A DNA stretch of 64,000 bases from Linanthus parryae (lineage: Eukaryota > Streptophyta > Magnoliopsida > Ericales > Polemoniaceae): assembly GCA_023055425.1 (NCBI GenBank), contig JALGPY010000001.1, positions 138,347,368 to 138,411,367 of the forward strand, read 5' to 3'. The notes below the pieces were generated by a model. It was not told where the DNA came from. It saw only the letters and a list, made by a program, of their open reading frames with translations, and searched no databases. A program made the translations under genes and the position numbers. The first letter of the stretch is position 1; each line of letters begins with the position of its first letter. Shown piece by piece: positions 12,001-26,513 of the stretch.

Positions 12001-15000
12001 AGATGCATGCTGCAGGATAGAGCAACAAGAATACCTCTTCATATAATTGATCATTGGGATTAGTAAACCCCTCAAACTGAATCACCCGTGACGAGTCCGT
12101 TGATGCTGCAGCTTCGCTTTCGCTGGTAAGACCTATTTTTAATAAAACAGAACAAAAACCAGGTATTAGCTAATTTCCTACAATAAACAGGGGAAATCAT
12201 TAGTATAAAAATTACACTAGAAAATAATCTCCTACAGAAAACTCTAGGCAAAATTTCAGCACTTGGCAAGAGAAAGGTAGTCAAAGAAAAAAGACTCTCA
12301 TTAAAGCTGCGGCTCAAGCTATTCCTAGCTATCTCATGTCCTGTCTCCTAATCTCTTGCTCAGTTCACAAATCACAATAGGTTGGTGCAAGTCATTAGAA
12401 ACTTCGGGTGGTCTAATGACCCTAAAGAAAGCAAAATTGTCTGGGCAGCTTGGAGCGAAATGACAAAAGAAAAGACAGAAGTCGGACTGGGCTTTAAAAA
12501 TCTTCAACACTTTAACCTTGCTTTGGTTGCCAAACAAAGCTGGAGAATTGCTCAGAACCCAGATTCTCTGTGTGCAAAAGTTTTGAAATCTCTTTATTAC
12601 CCCCATTCTGACTTCTGGCATGCTCAAAGAGGAACTTGCAAAGAGGGAGTGTGGTCTAGTATCTTCAAAGCCAGAACCATCCTTGAGCAAGACTTCTACT
12701 GGCAAGTTGGCAATGGAATTTCTATTGACTTCTATCAAGAAAAATGGGTGCCCTCTTTCCAAAACAACCTCATTCTCTCTCACAATTCAGGCGGCAATGT
12801 CAAAGTCAGTGATTTTAGAAACACTCACCTCAAAAGCTGGAATGTCCACAGCCTCAGAAAGACAGTTCCAAAGAGGAACTTGGAGAAATTCTCAAAATTC
12901 CCCTACCACAGTTCGCCCAAGAAGACAGAAAGGTCTGGAAATGGGATAGAGCTGGTAATTACAATGTCAAGTCTGGCTACAAAACTACAAAAAGATTGGC
13001 AGATTTCAAGATTGCTGAGTCAAAGAAGGTAAGTGAAGGATGCTCCAATGTGAAGCAGTATGAGGACATTGCTTGCTTTAATTTGGTTTCTAAACAATAA
13101 ACATTCCCCCCAAAACTCAAACACTTCTGGTGGGGAGTAGTTTTAAATGCTATTGCTACCAGAACAAACTTGGGTAAGAGAAACTATTCATCCGCTAGTA
13201 GCTGTCTGATATGTGGAAGATTAGCTGAGAGCGTGGAATATCTCCTCTTTCATTCAAGGACTGAAGCAATTTGGTTTGGGGCTGGTCTTATGAAGAAACA
13301 AGAATTGAAAGATCCACACTTTGTAGGAGGTTGGAATGTTCAGATGGTTCAATCAATCAAAAAGGGGAATCTGCCAATAGAATTCTAGGAGAAGGTAATT
13401 TTTACAGCTTGGTGTGTTTGGACTAGTAAAAATAACTTTTTTGTTCAACCATGATCCTGTTGATCCTCATGACACTCTGCTGAAAAGCACAAGCTGGAGA
13501 CTACAATTCATATATGCAGCCATGAAGGAGAATACCAGTCCCAGCAACGAAGACCAGGAAAGCTTAAATACGAAGGGGTCCCCTCCTAGCAATGGAATGT
13601 TGAAGCTTAACTGTTATGCTGCATGGAGGAAGGAGAGTGGTTGTGCTGCTGTGGCTTGCATTATCACAGATTCTGAGGATCAGGGAAGACTATGGCTTCC
13701 TCTGCACTGGTAGCAGAACCTCTGGCCATTAGAGAAGCCTCACATTTGGCCAGAAACTACCCAAACATTTATTTTCTTGAAAATGACAACCAGGAGATAG
13801 TTCTTATGCTCCTGAAAAAACAGAAAAGAGCAATAAATGTTGAGTTCATTCTCCAGGACTGTGACAATTACTTGGCAGGGAACTCTGCTCAGCATAGATG
13901 GATCTCAAGAAAAGGGAATCTGGTGGCTGACTCGGTGGCAAAAGCTGCAGCATCAAACAATTTGAGAGAGGACTGGAAAACAAGTCCCCCTGATGGATAG
14001 CTAGGTGCTTGTTAAATGACTGTCCAAAATTCTGGTAGAGTCTAGTATTGTCCGTTAGCTTGATGTATTTGGTTGTTTTCTTTTTGGTTTAATAGACTCT
14101 ATTTGAAAAAAAAAAGAAACAAGATACACAGTAGTTTCTAAAAGAGGAAGCAATTCGGAAGAACCATTCAGTTAATTCAGGTAATTATCATCTGCATATC
14201 TCAAGCTCAAGTTCTCTAGATTGTTCATTGATTGGTCAAGGTCAGGCAATTCAGACTGAAGGCAAGGAAATTGAATTTTTTTGTTTTTATTTTGGGATGA
14301 CTGCAATTTCTCACCCTGATCTTCGGAAATCAGTGGAAGCTTCACATATTCTTTGAGATTCCTCATGATTTCCTTAAAATTTTCCTCGCCCAAATCATAT
14401 ACATCAGCTCTGGACATCGCCAAGAAATTTGAAGCCCTCATAACTTCAATTCTAGTAGAGTCATACTTAATTTTAGACTGAGAGTTCTGCAGGAAAAATA
14501 ACCATCAACACGTATGAGTGTTGCATTAGTATTTATAGGAAAGAAAATTGAGATAAGTGAGGCACCTGAGACCACAACTCAAATATTTCCTTGTGCATTT
14601 TGTCCAGCTTAGCAGAATACATATTTCTCAAGGATTCGAGCTGCATTTACAATGAGAAAAACATCAGTAAGGCTACTGTTCTTTCCATGTATCATTTCGT
14701 TTCCCATGAAAAGAACAATAATCAATGTATCCACCCGACATGCTTCATAGACAAACACACAGATCATCATGTCAGGCTACAGAATATGGAAATCATAAAA
14801 GAAGATAGGCAAATACTACCTCTTGATGTGCCTGGACAACCCACTCAGGCTGAATCTGATGTAAGGGATGACTTGACGCTGCAGGAAAGACAAAGTAACA
14901 AAGCTTCAACAGACTGCCACTCTTCCGAAGAGAACAAAAGCTGGCACGCAAAGCATGTAGCAAGACACTGGAAGATATAAACCATTTAATTCCTCGCCAT

Positions 15001-18000
15001 CAGGATGAAATATCTATTGTCCTTCTATACTTTACAAAAATGTTATATTCTAGAACGCCTGGGGAGGAGCATTGAAGTAACCCGTGATAATACTTCCACA
15101 TCTGAACAACTTTCAGCATATTGCATAAGGAGCAGGCTAAGACGTTCCATACTCATTGACACGTCCAGGTAAAGATCAGGAGATGGTGTAGCCTCCATGG
15201 ATTTTTTTCGCTCTTGTAAGTAAATATTTTACTGTCTAGAACTGGGAACAAGTAGTTAACCACCAGAGTGGTTTCAGAGATCCTTTCAGACTGGCCTGAG
15301 TCACCGGCACAACATATTGGGTTGTATGACCTCTTTTAGCTAATAGGCACATAACATTTGACCCTTGATTTGCAAACCACACCCAAATGATTTACACAAG
15401 AACTTTTATTTCTGGGTTCTTGGGGACCTCCCCCCCCCAACTTGCAATGATATCAATTCTCTTTGGTTCTGTGACAAGATAAAATACATATGAGTTTATA
15501 ACAACTTGCAATGGTGTGGGACCCACCTGAATTGTGTCTCTACCCTTCGCTTCAACGATAGTTTTCATTTGTTAAGACACGTTTTCCTCCATTCAATGTT
15601 GTTGAGAACACAGCAACTCCCATCCTCCTCTATCGCTTTGAAATTTCAAATACAAACAAATCTGAACTACATGACCTTATCTCCCTCCGTCTCTGTCGAG
15701 CTTTGATCTGACCCAGATAATCAGCCCCAATCCTGTAGCGGTTCTTCCCTCTCTCTCAGGCGAAAATCTCAAAATCGCCTCCGAGCCTCCACGGGTTTAT
15801 GATTCCTCTCAACTCTCTCACACACCAAAGAAAGTTTTGGATGTACTATATTCTCTCTTTCCACAAGCAACATTTCTCTGGTTTGGAACTTCAGATCAGA
15901 CGCTTGAGCTATTTTTTGAATCCCCAGTTCCAAAGAAAATCCGGTTCCGCGATCTATAGTATCGACAAATTCGCTTCCTGGGCATAATTCCTAACCTATG
16001 ACACTGCCCTCATTCTTAAGCCTTCTACGTCATACATAAGAGCTGGAATATTTTTTGTAGTTACACGTTTTTATGTGTATATCAGCCTGATGCTACAACT
16101 AAGTTAACCCTGTCTACTTTGCCTTTCTTTTATCTGTCCCACCAATTTCTCCTTTTGGCCTAGGGTCCGTCTAGCCTCACTTCTGGTAAATGCTGAAGTT
16201 AATGTTGTGAAAAAAGAAAGATGCAGAAAGAAAGAAACTAAACACACAGATTTACATGGTTCGGCAAAACAGCCTACATCCGCGGAATTGCAGAGATTTC
16301 ACTAAAACTCAGAGAGAATTACAAGCGAAGTCAAAAACACTCAACATACTTGCTACAAACCCTAAGAACTCTATAAATAGACGACCTATTAGACCGTGCC
16401 GGATCCAAGAGCACGAATCATGTCTCCTTTTTCGGGTCATAGCAAAACATGAACCGTCTCGGTTCATAAAACGGGTCACCCACAAACCAGGCTCCATCCC
16501 ATCAGTTAAAAGTGTAACCATCTTTTCTTGAAAGGATATGTTCAATTAAATGTTGACTGGACCACTGGGGATATACGCTCTTTTTACAATACACACTCTT
16601 ACCTTAGGTATTGAGAATGATAAGTATTCTCTGTACTCTTCTTACGAGTACAAGAAGAGCTCTTGGTTTACTGCTCATATTGTTTAAATGCCAGTATGGG
16701 CTACCATTTTATAATTCCTCCGTCAAGGCTGCCAGGGTCCTCCGTGGCAATCACTACCTCCCCTCCCTCTCTCATTCCATGTGCGTTAACCAATGCAATC
16801 TCTTGCATTTCAGGTTAAATCTTGACAGGTCACTCGTGTTTATTAATTTTTGTGGTTTCCACAAATTAGGCCCCGCTTTCTTTACCTAAATTTAGGTGAC
16901 TTTTTATCTTTTTTTAAGTCATAAAAAAAAAGTTCTAATCAGGTTATTTTCGTTAAAATTTATGTCTGATAACTTTTTTACCTTTTTATAAGAATAAAAA
17001 AAGTTAGTTTTTTCTAACTTCAATTTTTTAATCTTTTTACTCCTTAAAACTACTTTTTAAGAGATAAAATAGAAGTTAAGTAAACAACCTTTTCCACTAA
17101 AAAGATAACTAAAACTTTTTAGAAAATTTATCAGGCACAAAGTAAACAACCTTTTTTATCTTTTTCTAAAAAAAGATAAAAAGTTGCCTAAATTTAGGTA
17201 AAGAAAACGGGGCCTTATTCATCCATGTTGGTGGTAGCATTATCCTTGCATAACAAAGTGTGTTTGACTATTGATAGCTACCTCATGAAACACTCTTGAC
17301 CTCTAGGAAGCCCGGGTGCTTCTGGGAGGTCATTCATAATTTCTGAAAATTGATGTACCTATTTAGCGACCTATGAACATGAGATGTCTATTACTCCTTC
17401 CAAGTTTGTGCGTCAGGATAGACTCTTCAAGATGTTTACGAGATAGATTTGACTTGATAGATTTACAAAATTGTCCATTGTCTTAGTGCTTTTTGTAGGG
17501 AAGTGAAAAAGTGAGGGTATGAAAGGAAATAAAGTGAAAAAGTGTGTTGGGATTGCCAAATTAGGAAAGGTGGACACATAAACAAGGACAGAGTGAGTAT
17601 TTATTTTGTAGAAAGAGTAACGTGTTCGGACATTGGATAATATATAATTTGGACCATAGTTGTTTTTTTGGCATGCAAGTGAATATCGTACACTATAATA
17701 TATTAAAAAATATGACTTGAATTCAACGCATCCCCATCCCTATTTTCTGGAAAACTGCTGTACACTGGTACCACACCCGCACTCGCACCCGTGCCTCATA
17801 GCTTGACGCGTTTCCTCCAAGTGAAATCTCAGTCCTGATCAGATAGCTTTTGTTGGTGGTTATAACATAGGCTAGTTGACTGGTTTTGTTTCAATACTTA
17901 AACTATGCATGGTCAAAGAAAAAAGGGGTTAGATTCAAGGAATATTGATCTGATGGGCTTTGTTTGAGTTGCTGCATACTTGAAATATCGAATTTTGAGT

Positions 18001-21000
18001 GCTCTAATATTAAGTATTATCTATGTCCGGACCTGGTATGGAGTTACAATGATATTTTACCTCAAGACATAACAGTTGCATTGTTATATACCAAATGAGA
18101 TTGTTAAAAATAGACAAATTTTTCTTACCCTTTTAGGTTCTATTATGGTAGTTCGTGATTATTCATCTGCTATATGGGATGCACAGAAAATGGTATATGA
18201 AGGCAATGACTAAAACTCAAACTACCATGAATTATGAGTTCAGTTCTTAACAAGTTGTAGTGTTCATCTGAAGGTTTTGAAGGAGTATTCAATAATGTGC
18301 AGGAGAGCTTTACTTGTCAAACCCCCATATTCGTTATTAGTAGAAAATACTTGCATTTTTTTGCTAACATGTGATATTTGTTATATGTTATATTACTTAC
18401 TTGCATGCCTAACTGTTATTGTGCACAGTTCTAATTTGTATATTTGAAGAAACATTGTTATACGTGGAATTTGTCTACTTTGCAAGTCTGTCTATCGTGA
18501 ATGGGTGCTATGTGTGTTCTAGGAGTCAATACACGCCGCGGGACGTGTCCTACTCCGTGTCGGATTATTGTTTGACACTCTCCCCTGTGTCTCCGCTTGC
18601 CGTCCCCTCTAGCATGCCTGACCAGTGGTACCACAATTCACTCCTACCCCCGCGAATTGCGAATTGGATCACGCGTTCCGAAACGTGGAACACCAGCGAT
18701 CCAAATCGCTTAATTTGGCGATCCTAGTTTTTTTCATGTTTTTCACCTTTAGTATCTATGTTGAAGGAAAAAATCAAATTTAGAAATGTTAGTTACATCT
18801 ATTTCTAGAGTATTCACTTTTCAATATTGAGCAGTTTTATACCTTGTGATTCGTGGAAAATGGTAAAACTCCTATAAAGGTATCCAAAGAAGCCTACCCT
18901 TGGCGTACCGAATTCCATTGGGTATGACGTTTCGCGATCCCGTTCCCATTCCACGAACCGGAATGATCCGCGTTCCAGGTAGCTTAGTGCCTGACACGTG
19001 TCCAGCTGTGTGTTGCATGCATGAGCGACACTTGACCCCTGCGTATCAACTGCATGCAAGTTTCGCATGCATGCGTGACACATGTCATGCGACGCAGCAC
19101 GCCCAAGCACTATGAATAGGCCTCTCCCTCTCTTCAGAAATTCACACCTCCTCCCTCACTTGGATTGTTACTTGCATTGTTTAGATATTCTGATAGTTCT
19201 TTCTTTTTTTTGACAAAAAACTAATCTATTATTACCAGAATTTACAAGATGACGATGCCAACCAAAAGTCCAGAACTATACAGGTGACTTGATAGTTCTT
19301 TCAAATATTGTTCTTGGTTTACGGCTCTGCTATTTTTTATTCAGATATTTGAGTTTTCAAATAAAGTTGTATTACACATAGTTTGAGAAAAGTTGTTCTG
19401 CATGTAATTTAAAAAAAAAAAAAACATTTTTGCATGTGGCTCGGGCAAAAGTCATTTTCACGAACTTCGTGAAAAGTATATTTGCAAGTAGAGCGAGGAG
19501 ATTCATTCGTCACACTTTTCTACGAGGCATATACTTGATCAATTGGAGATAGTTCTTCATCTTAGAGGGAAAATCTAGATTGCACGTATATATGTGGTAA
19601 TATCCGTTGAGATATTGATTGCTTGGTTATTGTCTACATATTTGTTATTTTAATATTGCTATAGCGTTGTTTGCTTACATGTTATCCGTTTTATTCTGTG
19701 ATGTTATTAGCTTGATAATATCATGATTTTCGATTTTATCAACTGCTCTATTGTTACTGAAGCATGTATTGTTGTTATTAATATGTGCATGGGAAGTGAG
19801 ACTAATGAAAGTGGAAAGATTAATGGAGAGGGTCAGCAAGATGGGATTGTTCTTTCCTTCGGTGAAAGGCCCTAAATGAGCCAATGTAGGCTATAATGTG
19901 TGCGAGTACACCGCTCCCATAAGAGTGCCATATATGCGGTGGCAGGTCTGCTCACTCCCAGCTGAAAGCGCAAGTGAGCACTCAAGATCAAAATGAAGAT
20001 AATGAAAAGAGATTTGCATTCACATGTCAAAAGTTGAAGTTAGGAAAAAAAATAGATGAATGAGTGGGGGCTAAACTCTAAATTATAGAAATAACAGTGA
20101 TTAATCTTAAACATTTGTGGGGGCTAAATCATAATCTATACAAAAACTAGGGTTAAAATTACAAATTTTGAAAATTGAATGGGGGCTATAGCCCCCACCA
20201 ATCTCTACATACATCCGCCCTTGCATGTCATCGCATCGGTTTGATAGTGTTGCTGTTTGATAACCTGCTCCACGTTGTTTGATAACTTGCAGCAGTTTAA
20301 TTGGTTAGGTGTTACCTATTGGGTTGTTAGGCTCACCCTAACATATTTTGCGGGTTGTAACGAGTAAATCCTCAAGGGGGGATTTGCTAGATGTGATATT
20401 TTCGAGATAAGTGAACCATATGTTTGTACTCATTTATTTGTTATCACTTGTATAAGAGTATCACTTTTTTAAAATGAGGTTTACGTACAATAATGAATTA
20501 GAGTTTGCAAGTATTGTATTTTGGTGCCAGCAGTGCAGATGCTACCGAACCGACCGGTTGAGCTTAGTTGTTGTGGTTGTTGTTCTATTTTTTCTAAAAT
20601 AACCCCCGGGGTTGTGAGACGTTACATTACTTGTTTCTACATTTAAAAGTTTGAAGTACTAATGTACTCATTTTGTATAATAAGTACTCCGCGGACAAAA
20701 ACAACTGATTCCTTTTGCTCTACATTGGTTGACGTTGAAATACAGTTTAAAGAGGTCATATTCCTGCCTACATCACTAGGCTATGCTCAACTACTGCTTA
20801 GAAACATTCATGTGCAAGAGTAATGCATTTGAATGCTGTGTTTTCAGAAGATCCTTTGTATTTGCCAATTTATCTATTCTTGATTTGGCTAGCCATACTT
20901 TGGGGGTTTTCATCTCTCTGACAATAAGAAATGCAAGTTCCTATAATCTACTCGACTCTTATTTTGATCTTACAACTCCTTTGTTATGATGTGGGTGTAA

Positions 21001-24000
21001 ACCTTTCAACGCTTAACAGAATGATTAATTGTTTTTGTCTGGCCATTGCATTTTGGACTTTTCATTTACTGCATCTTAATTGTGAGGGAGGAATATTCTC
21101 ATCGCTGTGCTTCAAGGCTCGTTGTATTAGATTATACTAGAGCAATATTAACATTAGAAAAAAGCCTAATCTTTGTCCCGTGTAGTATGCAACCCACCCA
21201 CCAAGCAAAATTTCCTGAATCAACCACTTTCTGTACCCGAAAGAAGAATGTTGCCAAACTTTTAAGCTAATAACGGAACTTACCAGGTTTGTGTACCAAA
21301 CCATGATCCAGAAACTCAACTCTTATGTCCGTTTCATCCTGAAGTTCAGGTATCTGGGACTGACTGCCAGTTGGCAGTAGTTGCTGCCACAGCTGAATTT
21401 TTATTAGCATCATGAAAACATAGCATTCGCCTTTGGAGAGCCCGACAATTTCAGCTCTGGACAATGTCAAGAATTTACAATACTCTAGTAGAAATATATT
21501 AACTGGCAAGTACTTGGTCTCAAACTCTGAGCTCTGCAGAAGACAATTACCAAAATATGAAGCAAACATAAAAGCGCAAACTGCACAAAATAAGGGGAAA
21601 GATTTAGTTGCATTATATTAGCACCTCGGACCCCAAGCCACAGATCCTTTCATATGCTTTGAATAGCTGAGGTAAATACATGTGTCTTATCGATTTAAGC
21701 TGCAAAGAAAAATAGAATGATTATCGGTAAGAACTCAATTATGTCTTCATTTTTACTTCCGGGCCTCATACTAGGTACGACCGTTTGAGAAAGAAGTTAA
21801 TACAATGCACATTCAAGATACAATAAACAAACATGAAACATGGAAAAAAGAGCTTACTGGGGAATCAAGTACAAACACCGCAGTAGCATATCAGAATAAC
21901 TAGTAGACTTGGCAGAATATTTCTTTCAGGAATTGCAACTCATTGAGAAACTTTTAGTTCACATCTAAATAGTTAAGGGATTATAATAATTAAGGCAGAA
22001 GCATGAAAACTGAAAAGCGTTTACGAATAAGGCAGTAAAATTTACTGATTATTTTAGGTAAATGACACAAACCACCCCCGAGGTATGGCTCTTTACCAAA
22101 TTGGTACACTGTGGTTTGAAGATTACCTAAAACAACCCTTCTGTTTGCCAAAGATAATGAAAAAAATCACCCTCGTTAATCTCCGTAGCTGACACCTACT
22201 TTGAGATAATTTTGCCCCAAATACAGAATTGACATTTTTACCCTCAGTACCACGTGCAGCCTATGCTTTTTCCTGCTCCTACCGTGGCCACCGCCCCCTT
22301 CTCTCTCAACCTATAAAATTGCCACCGACTACAAATTCCGATCAAAGTCGTTGCTGTCTCTCCCTCTACATCTTCTCGACTAAGATCTCGATTCCACTAT
22401 ACATTTTCTTCTCCAACATGTGTCCTTCACAATTCTGCCTATGTCCATCTCAAATTGCTCCACAACCCTACTCAGACACCTCTGTCTTAAATTTGTGTAG
22501 AAAATATATAATTTCTCAAACTAGTGGCGACCAACTATGGCGAAACCCAAGGCCGCATTTATGGGTTTCAGTGTGGTGAAATGGTAATGGGCTAGGTTCT
22601 CAAATTAGGTTGGAGAGGGTAGTGGTGGATGTGGTTTCCGATCGAATGGGTTTCAGACTTTCAATTGGGTTGGTGGAAGCGAGATGGTCTAAGCTTGATA
22701 TTACGGACCTTCCAAAAGAGGGTTCTTTGAGTGTATTGAGTTGAAATTCGTCGGAGATGCTCTGAGCTGTGTTGTAGCAGTCACCGTTGCCCACAAGTTG
22801 TAATGGATTCAATATTGGATTTGATGATGCCCGAACATGGCGGCTCATCAAAGTCTGCCTGAATCTATGGATGCCATGGGTGATGTTCGGTTCTGAGAGA
22901 GATACACAGAGTCACAGAGATAGAGAGGAAGGCAGAAAGAGAGAGAGAGAGAGAGAGGTGTTGGTGGGGATGTGGTAGTGGTGGTGGAGAAGTATAATGG
23001 AACGGAGTATCGGATGCAGGGGGGGGGGGGGGGGGGGGGGGACAATTGGTCATCTAACCTCACCCGAATTCGGAATTGGACATCTAACCTCGGAGGAAAA
23101 AGACAAACAATTTTGCCTCTCACAGATGGAGGGTAGATGTCCAATTTTGAATTCGGGCAAGGTTAGAAAACAAATAGGTATTTGGGGGAGGTTTCCGTAC
23201 AAATTTTAATAACGGGGGGATGTGAGGAGAGGATACGAGAGAGAGATTTTCCTTTTCCTATTCATTTTTTCTTTCTTCTAATTCATGATGTATAAAGTTT
23301 TTGAAAACAAATTACTAAGAAGGCAAGGATGACCAAATTAGTACGCCAAATGACAAATACCCCAAAATTAGTATGATAACTTATCCCACATTTATATTTA
23401 TAATTGAATTCAAATGCACACCTCTCACGCTCCAAAGCAAATGTTAATGCTTGCACACCCTTAGCGGATGGCTAATGGATAATGACAATGCTTGCACACT
23501 CTCACTCTCCAGGCCAAATCCTACCTAACAAACCATCACTATAAATGCACAAACTCGATGGACTGTGAACGCAGCCAAATCACCATTGACCTTAAATCTT
23601 GTACCACAATCACATCACGAGTTCTGAAGAAATTTTCCTTTGAAGTCATGGCCAAAGTTTAATTTGTCAATTTAAATCGTTTTTCCCCAATTCTCTCACG
23701 GGGTTAGTATTTCTTCTCCTAACTACCAAGGTCATGGTTGCTATCAATGGTATTCGAGGATTCTAAGAATTGAGGTCAATTATTTTCAAATAGAGTTTCA
23801 TTGAAAGAGAATAACCTTGTATGAATTATATGAATGAACAGAAGAACTCAACCCGCATAGATGATAAGAACAAGCAGCCAATTTGGTCCTCAAAAGCTAT
23901 CATATGGTGAATGGAATAAGTAAATATATGGCATAGGAATGTAAAAACTTCTCTCTACTGGCAGTGCCTCGGAGTCGTTACAGTGGAGTGTTGATCGGAT

Positions 24001-26476
24001 CTTAGGGTTCAAAGAGGATATGGCGACCGTGAATGGGAATTGTGCATTATTAATTATATGTAAGGCTTAAGTACTTAATGCATACCCCCATTTTGCCGAA
24101 ACTATCACATTGCAACCCCACTTCTAAAACTAGCTCATTGCATCCCCCATTTGCAATAAACACGTCAATGTGAAACTGGGGAAAAAATTCCGTCCATCAT
24201 TTAACGGAATGTGCCGTCAGTTGACTCTGAAGTCCTTTCGTTCAGGGGTAAAACGGCCATGCTAACTTCAAATGAAAGAATATATATATTTAATCATCCT
24301 CGTCATCTAGTTCATCTTCTTCCTTTTAAATCCTAATTCAAAGTCTTCCTATTCATTATCTTCTTCTTGTTTCGAGTAGATCAATTGATTTGATCACTGC
24401 CAGCCGAAATGATCCATCATCAACTACAATCACTAACTCCAAACAACTCTTTATCTTCCGTAGCCCAGAATCTGGAGAGCGTGCGAACCCAGATTCCGGC
24501 GAGATCAAACCCCAATTCCGGCAAGCTCGAACCCCAGCCACAGACCAATCAAACGATAGCTGAATAATGAGGGACAGAGAAGCAAGAGAGGACACGTGAG
24601 AACTGGAAACTCAGGAATCCATAATCCGGCGAGCGCAAGCCCGGGGGGGGGGGGGGGGGGGGGGAGGAGGGCCAATTGGAGGATCTGTACATCCGGGAGC
24701 TTTGATCTCTCGTCTTTTTCTTTATCCTCTTCTACCTCCTGAACGTCATACATTCATATTGTTCAACCTTTTTTTACTTTTCTTTTATTCATTTATTTAT
24801 TCCATAAATTGATATTGCCATGAAGTATTAGAGTTTTGCATTAGGCCCTTGAAATGAGACATTATTTTAAAACAAACCCAGAAATATGCTTGAATTAAAA
24901 ATTATTGTAGGTTGGTAGTAATGGACAAAAAATTCCTAAAATCTACAACGTAATGCCCCTGAAATCTACAGCGTGTGTAACGGTAAAATTTTCCCAATTT
25001 CACATTGACGTGTTTATTGCAAATGAGGGATGCAATAAGCGAGTTTTAGAGCTGGGAGTTGCAATGTGATAGTTTCGACAAAAAATGGGTATGCATTAAG
25101 TAATTAAGCCTATATAAATGCGGGGTAAATTTGTCATTTGGTACACTAACTTGCGTTGCCTCCTTAACAAATAGTTTCTGAAAAATTCCTTTAAAATAAT
25201 TAGAAAAGTTTTACTGCCTTAATTCATAAATACTTTTTATCTCTCCGCCTTGATAGTGATGATTCCATTAGTTACTGAAATTCCATTTGCTGAATTTTAA
25301 ACCAAAACCAATGTGTTCACTCGCAATTCTAGAGGAAACCAAATAACATATCCAACGAACTTATAACATATTCGAACTCTATGGGCACGTTTGATGCAGG
25401 GACAAAGAAAGGGTACAATAATAATAATACCAGTAGGGGGTAATAACTGGTGTTTGGTGCAGGGACAATTTCAAGGGGGAATCAATCCCCCCTTATTATT
25501 TATACCCCTCGTATCCCTAAGATCTAATCCCACCATGTAGGTGGGATTGAATACTAAAGTCTCAATACCCTTGCTTATAATGGTGAAAACAAACATGTTA
25601 CATAATCGTCCCTATATAAATTAATACTCCCTTAATATTAATACACCCTATAATACTGTAGGGGCCCCTGTACCCCCTATTTTCAATCCCAGCACTAAAC
25701 GTGCCCTATATATATACCAACAAGACAACAATAAAAGGTCTATATTTCAAAGAGTTGAAGCAACTGGTGTAAACTAAATTCTCAAGAGATCAGGGATGGG
25801 ATTGTTCGAAAGTTCCGAAAATAAAACACCATATATGGTTCGTTAACAGATTCATTTGCTGGTTCAGAGATGTCCTACTTGGAAGAGCATTCTACCTAGC
25901 ATTTCACCTTAGTTCCCTTTTAACTAAAATATTTCATTCTTTGGCGGAGAAATTTAGAATAAGTTAACGAATTACTAAGAAAAGGTTATTACTTCCAAAA
26001 TCTTAAATCAGTAATCACATAGGAAAGTGGTTAGCATAGTTTAGTTAATGGTTTTAGAGATCAAAACTTTCCTCTGTAGATTGGATATATATTGGACCTT
26101 TCAAGAACTTGTAGACTCCTACAATTGTAGCATACCAAATGGATAAGGGGAATTTCGTAGGAGGATTCATTAATTCTCCTCCAGTTAAGAAGTGGGGATG
26201 GAAGACAAAAGTATTGTTCTGAACTTATGATCGGTGGGATTATATCTCACTAGTATGTTTCCAACTCCAATTGTCAACCAAATTTCTCATTAAATAGAAA
26301 TCCAGGTTCTCTGCTTCCAAGGGGAAATCGTTTCAGAAGTACAAGCTACCACGAGTGTCATTTTCAATGGGGTATGGCTCTCTCAGCAAAAATTGTAAAA
26401 TGTGTAACTTGCTTCTGCATAGGCAAATCGTAGTAAATAAATATTCTCTTTGTATGAGGTATTGCTAATCAATTAC

Positions 26477-26513
<37 letters not shown>

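Noticed and set aside
18814..19115. Overlapping frames on both strands near 19 kb
   Set aside because: Short, no motif, in a repetitive TGCATGC-rich patch.
19168..20631. TTACT flanks (19168-19172 and 20627-20631) as the duplication of a full solo LTR
   Set aside because: The sequence after the left TTACT lacks a TGTAAC-type LTR start, so the match is probably chance.
22848..23144. Proline- and glycine-rich frames around the G run
   Set aside because: They are translations of poly-G and GA repeats.
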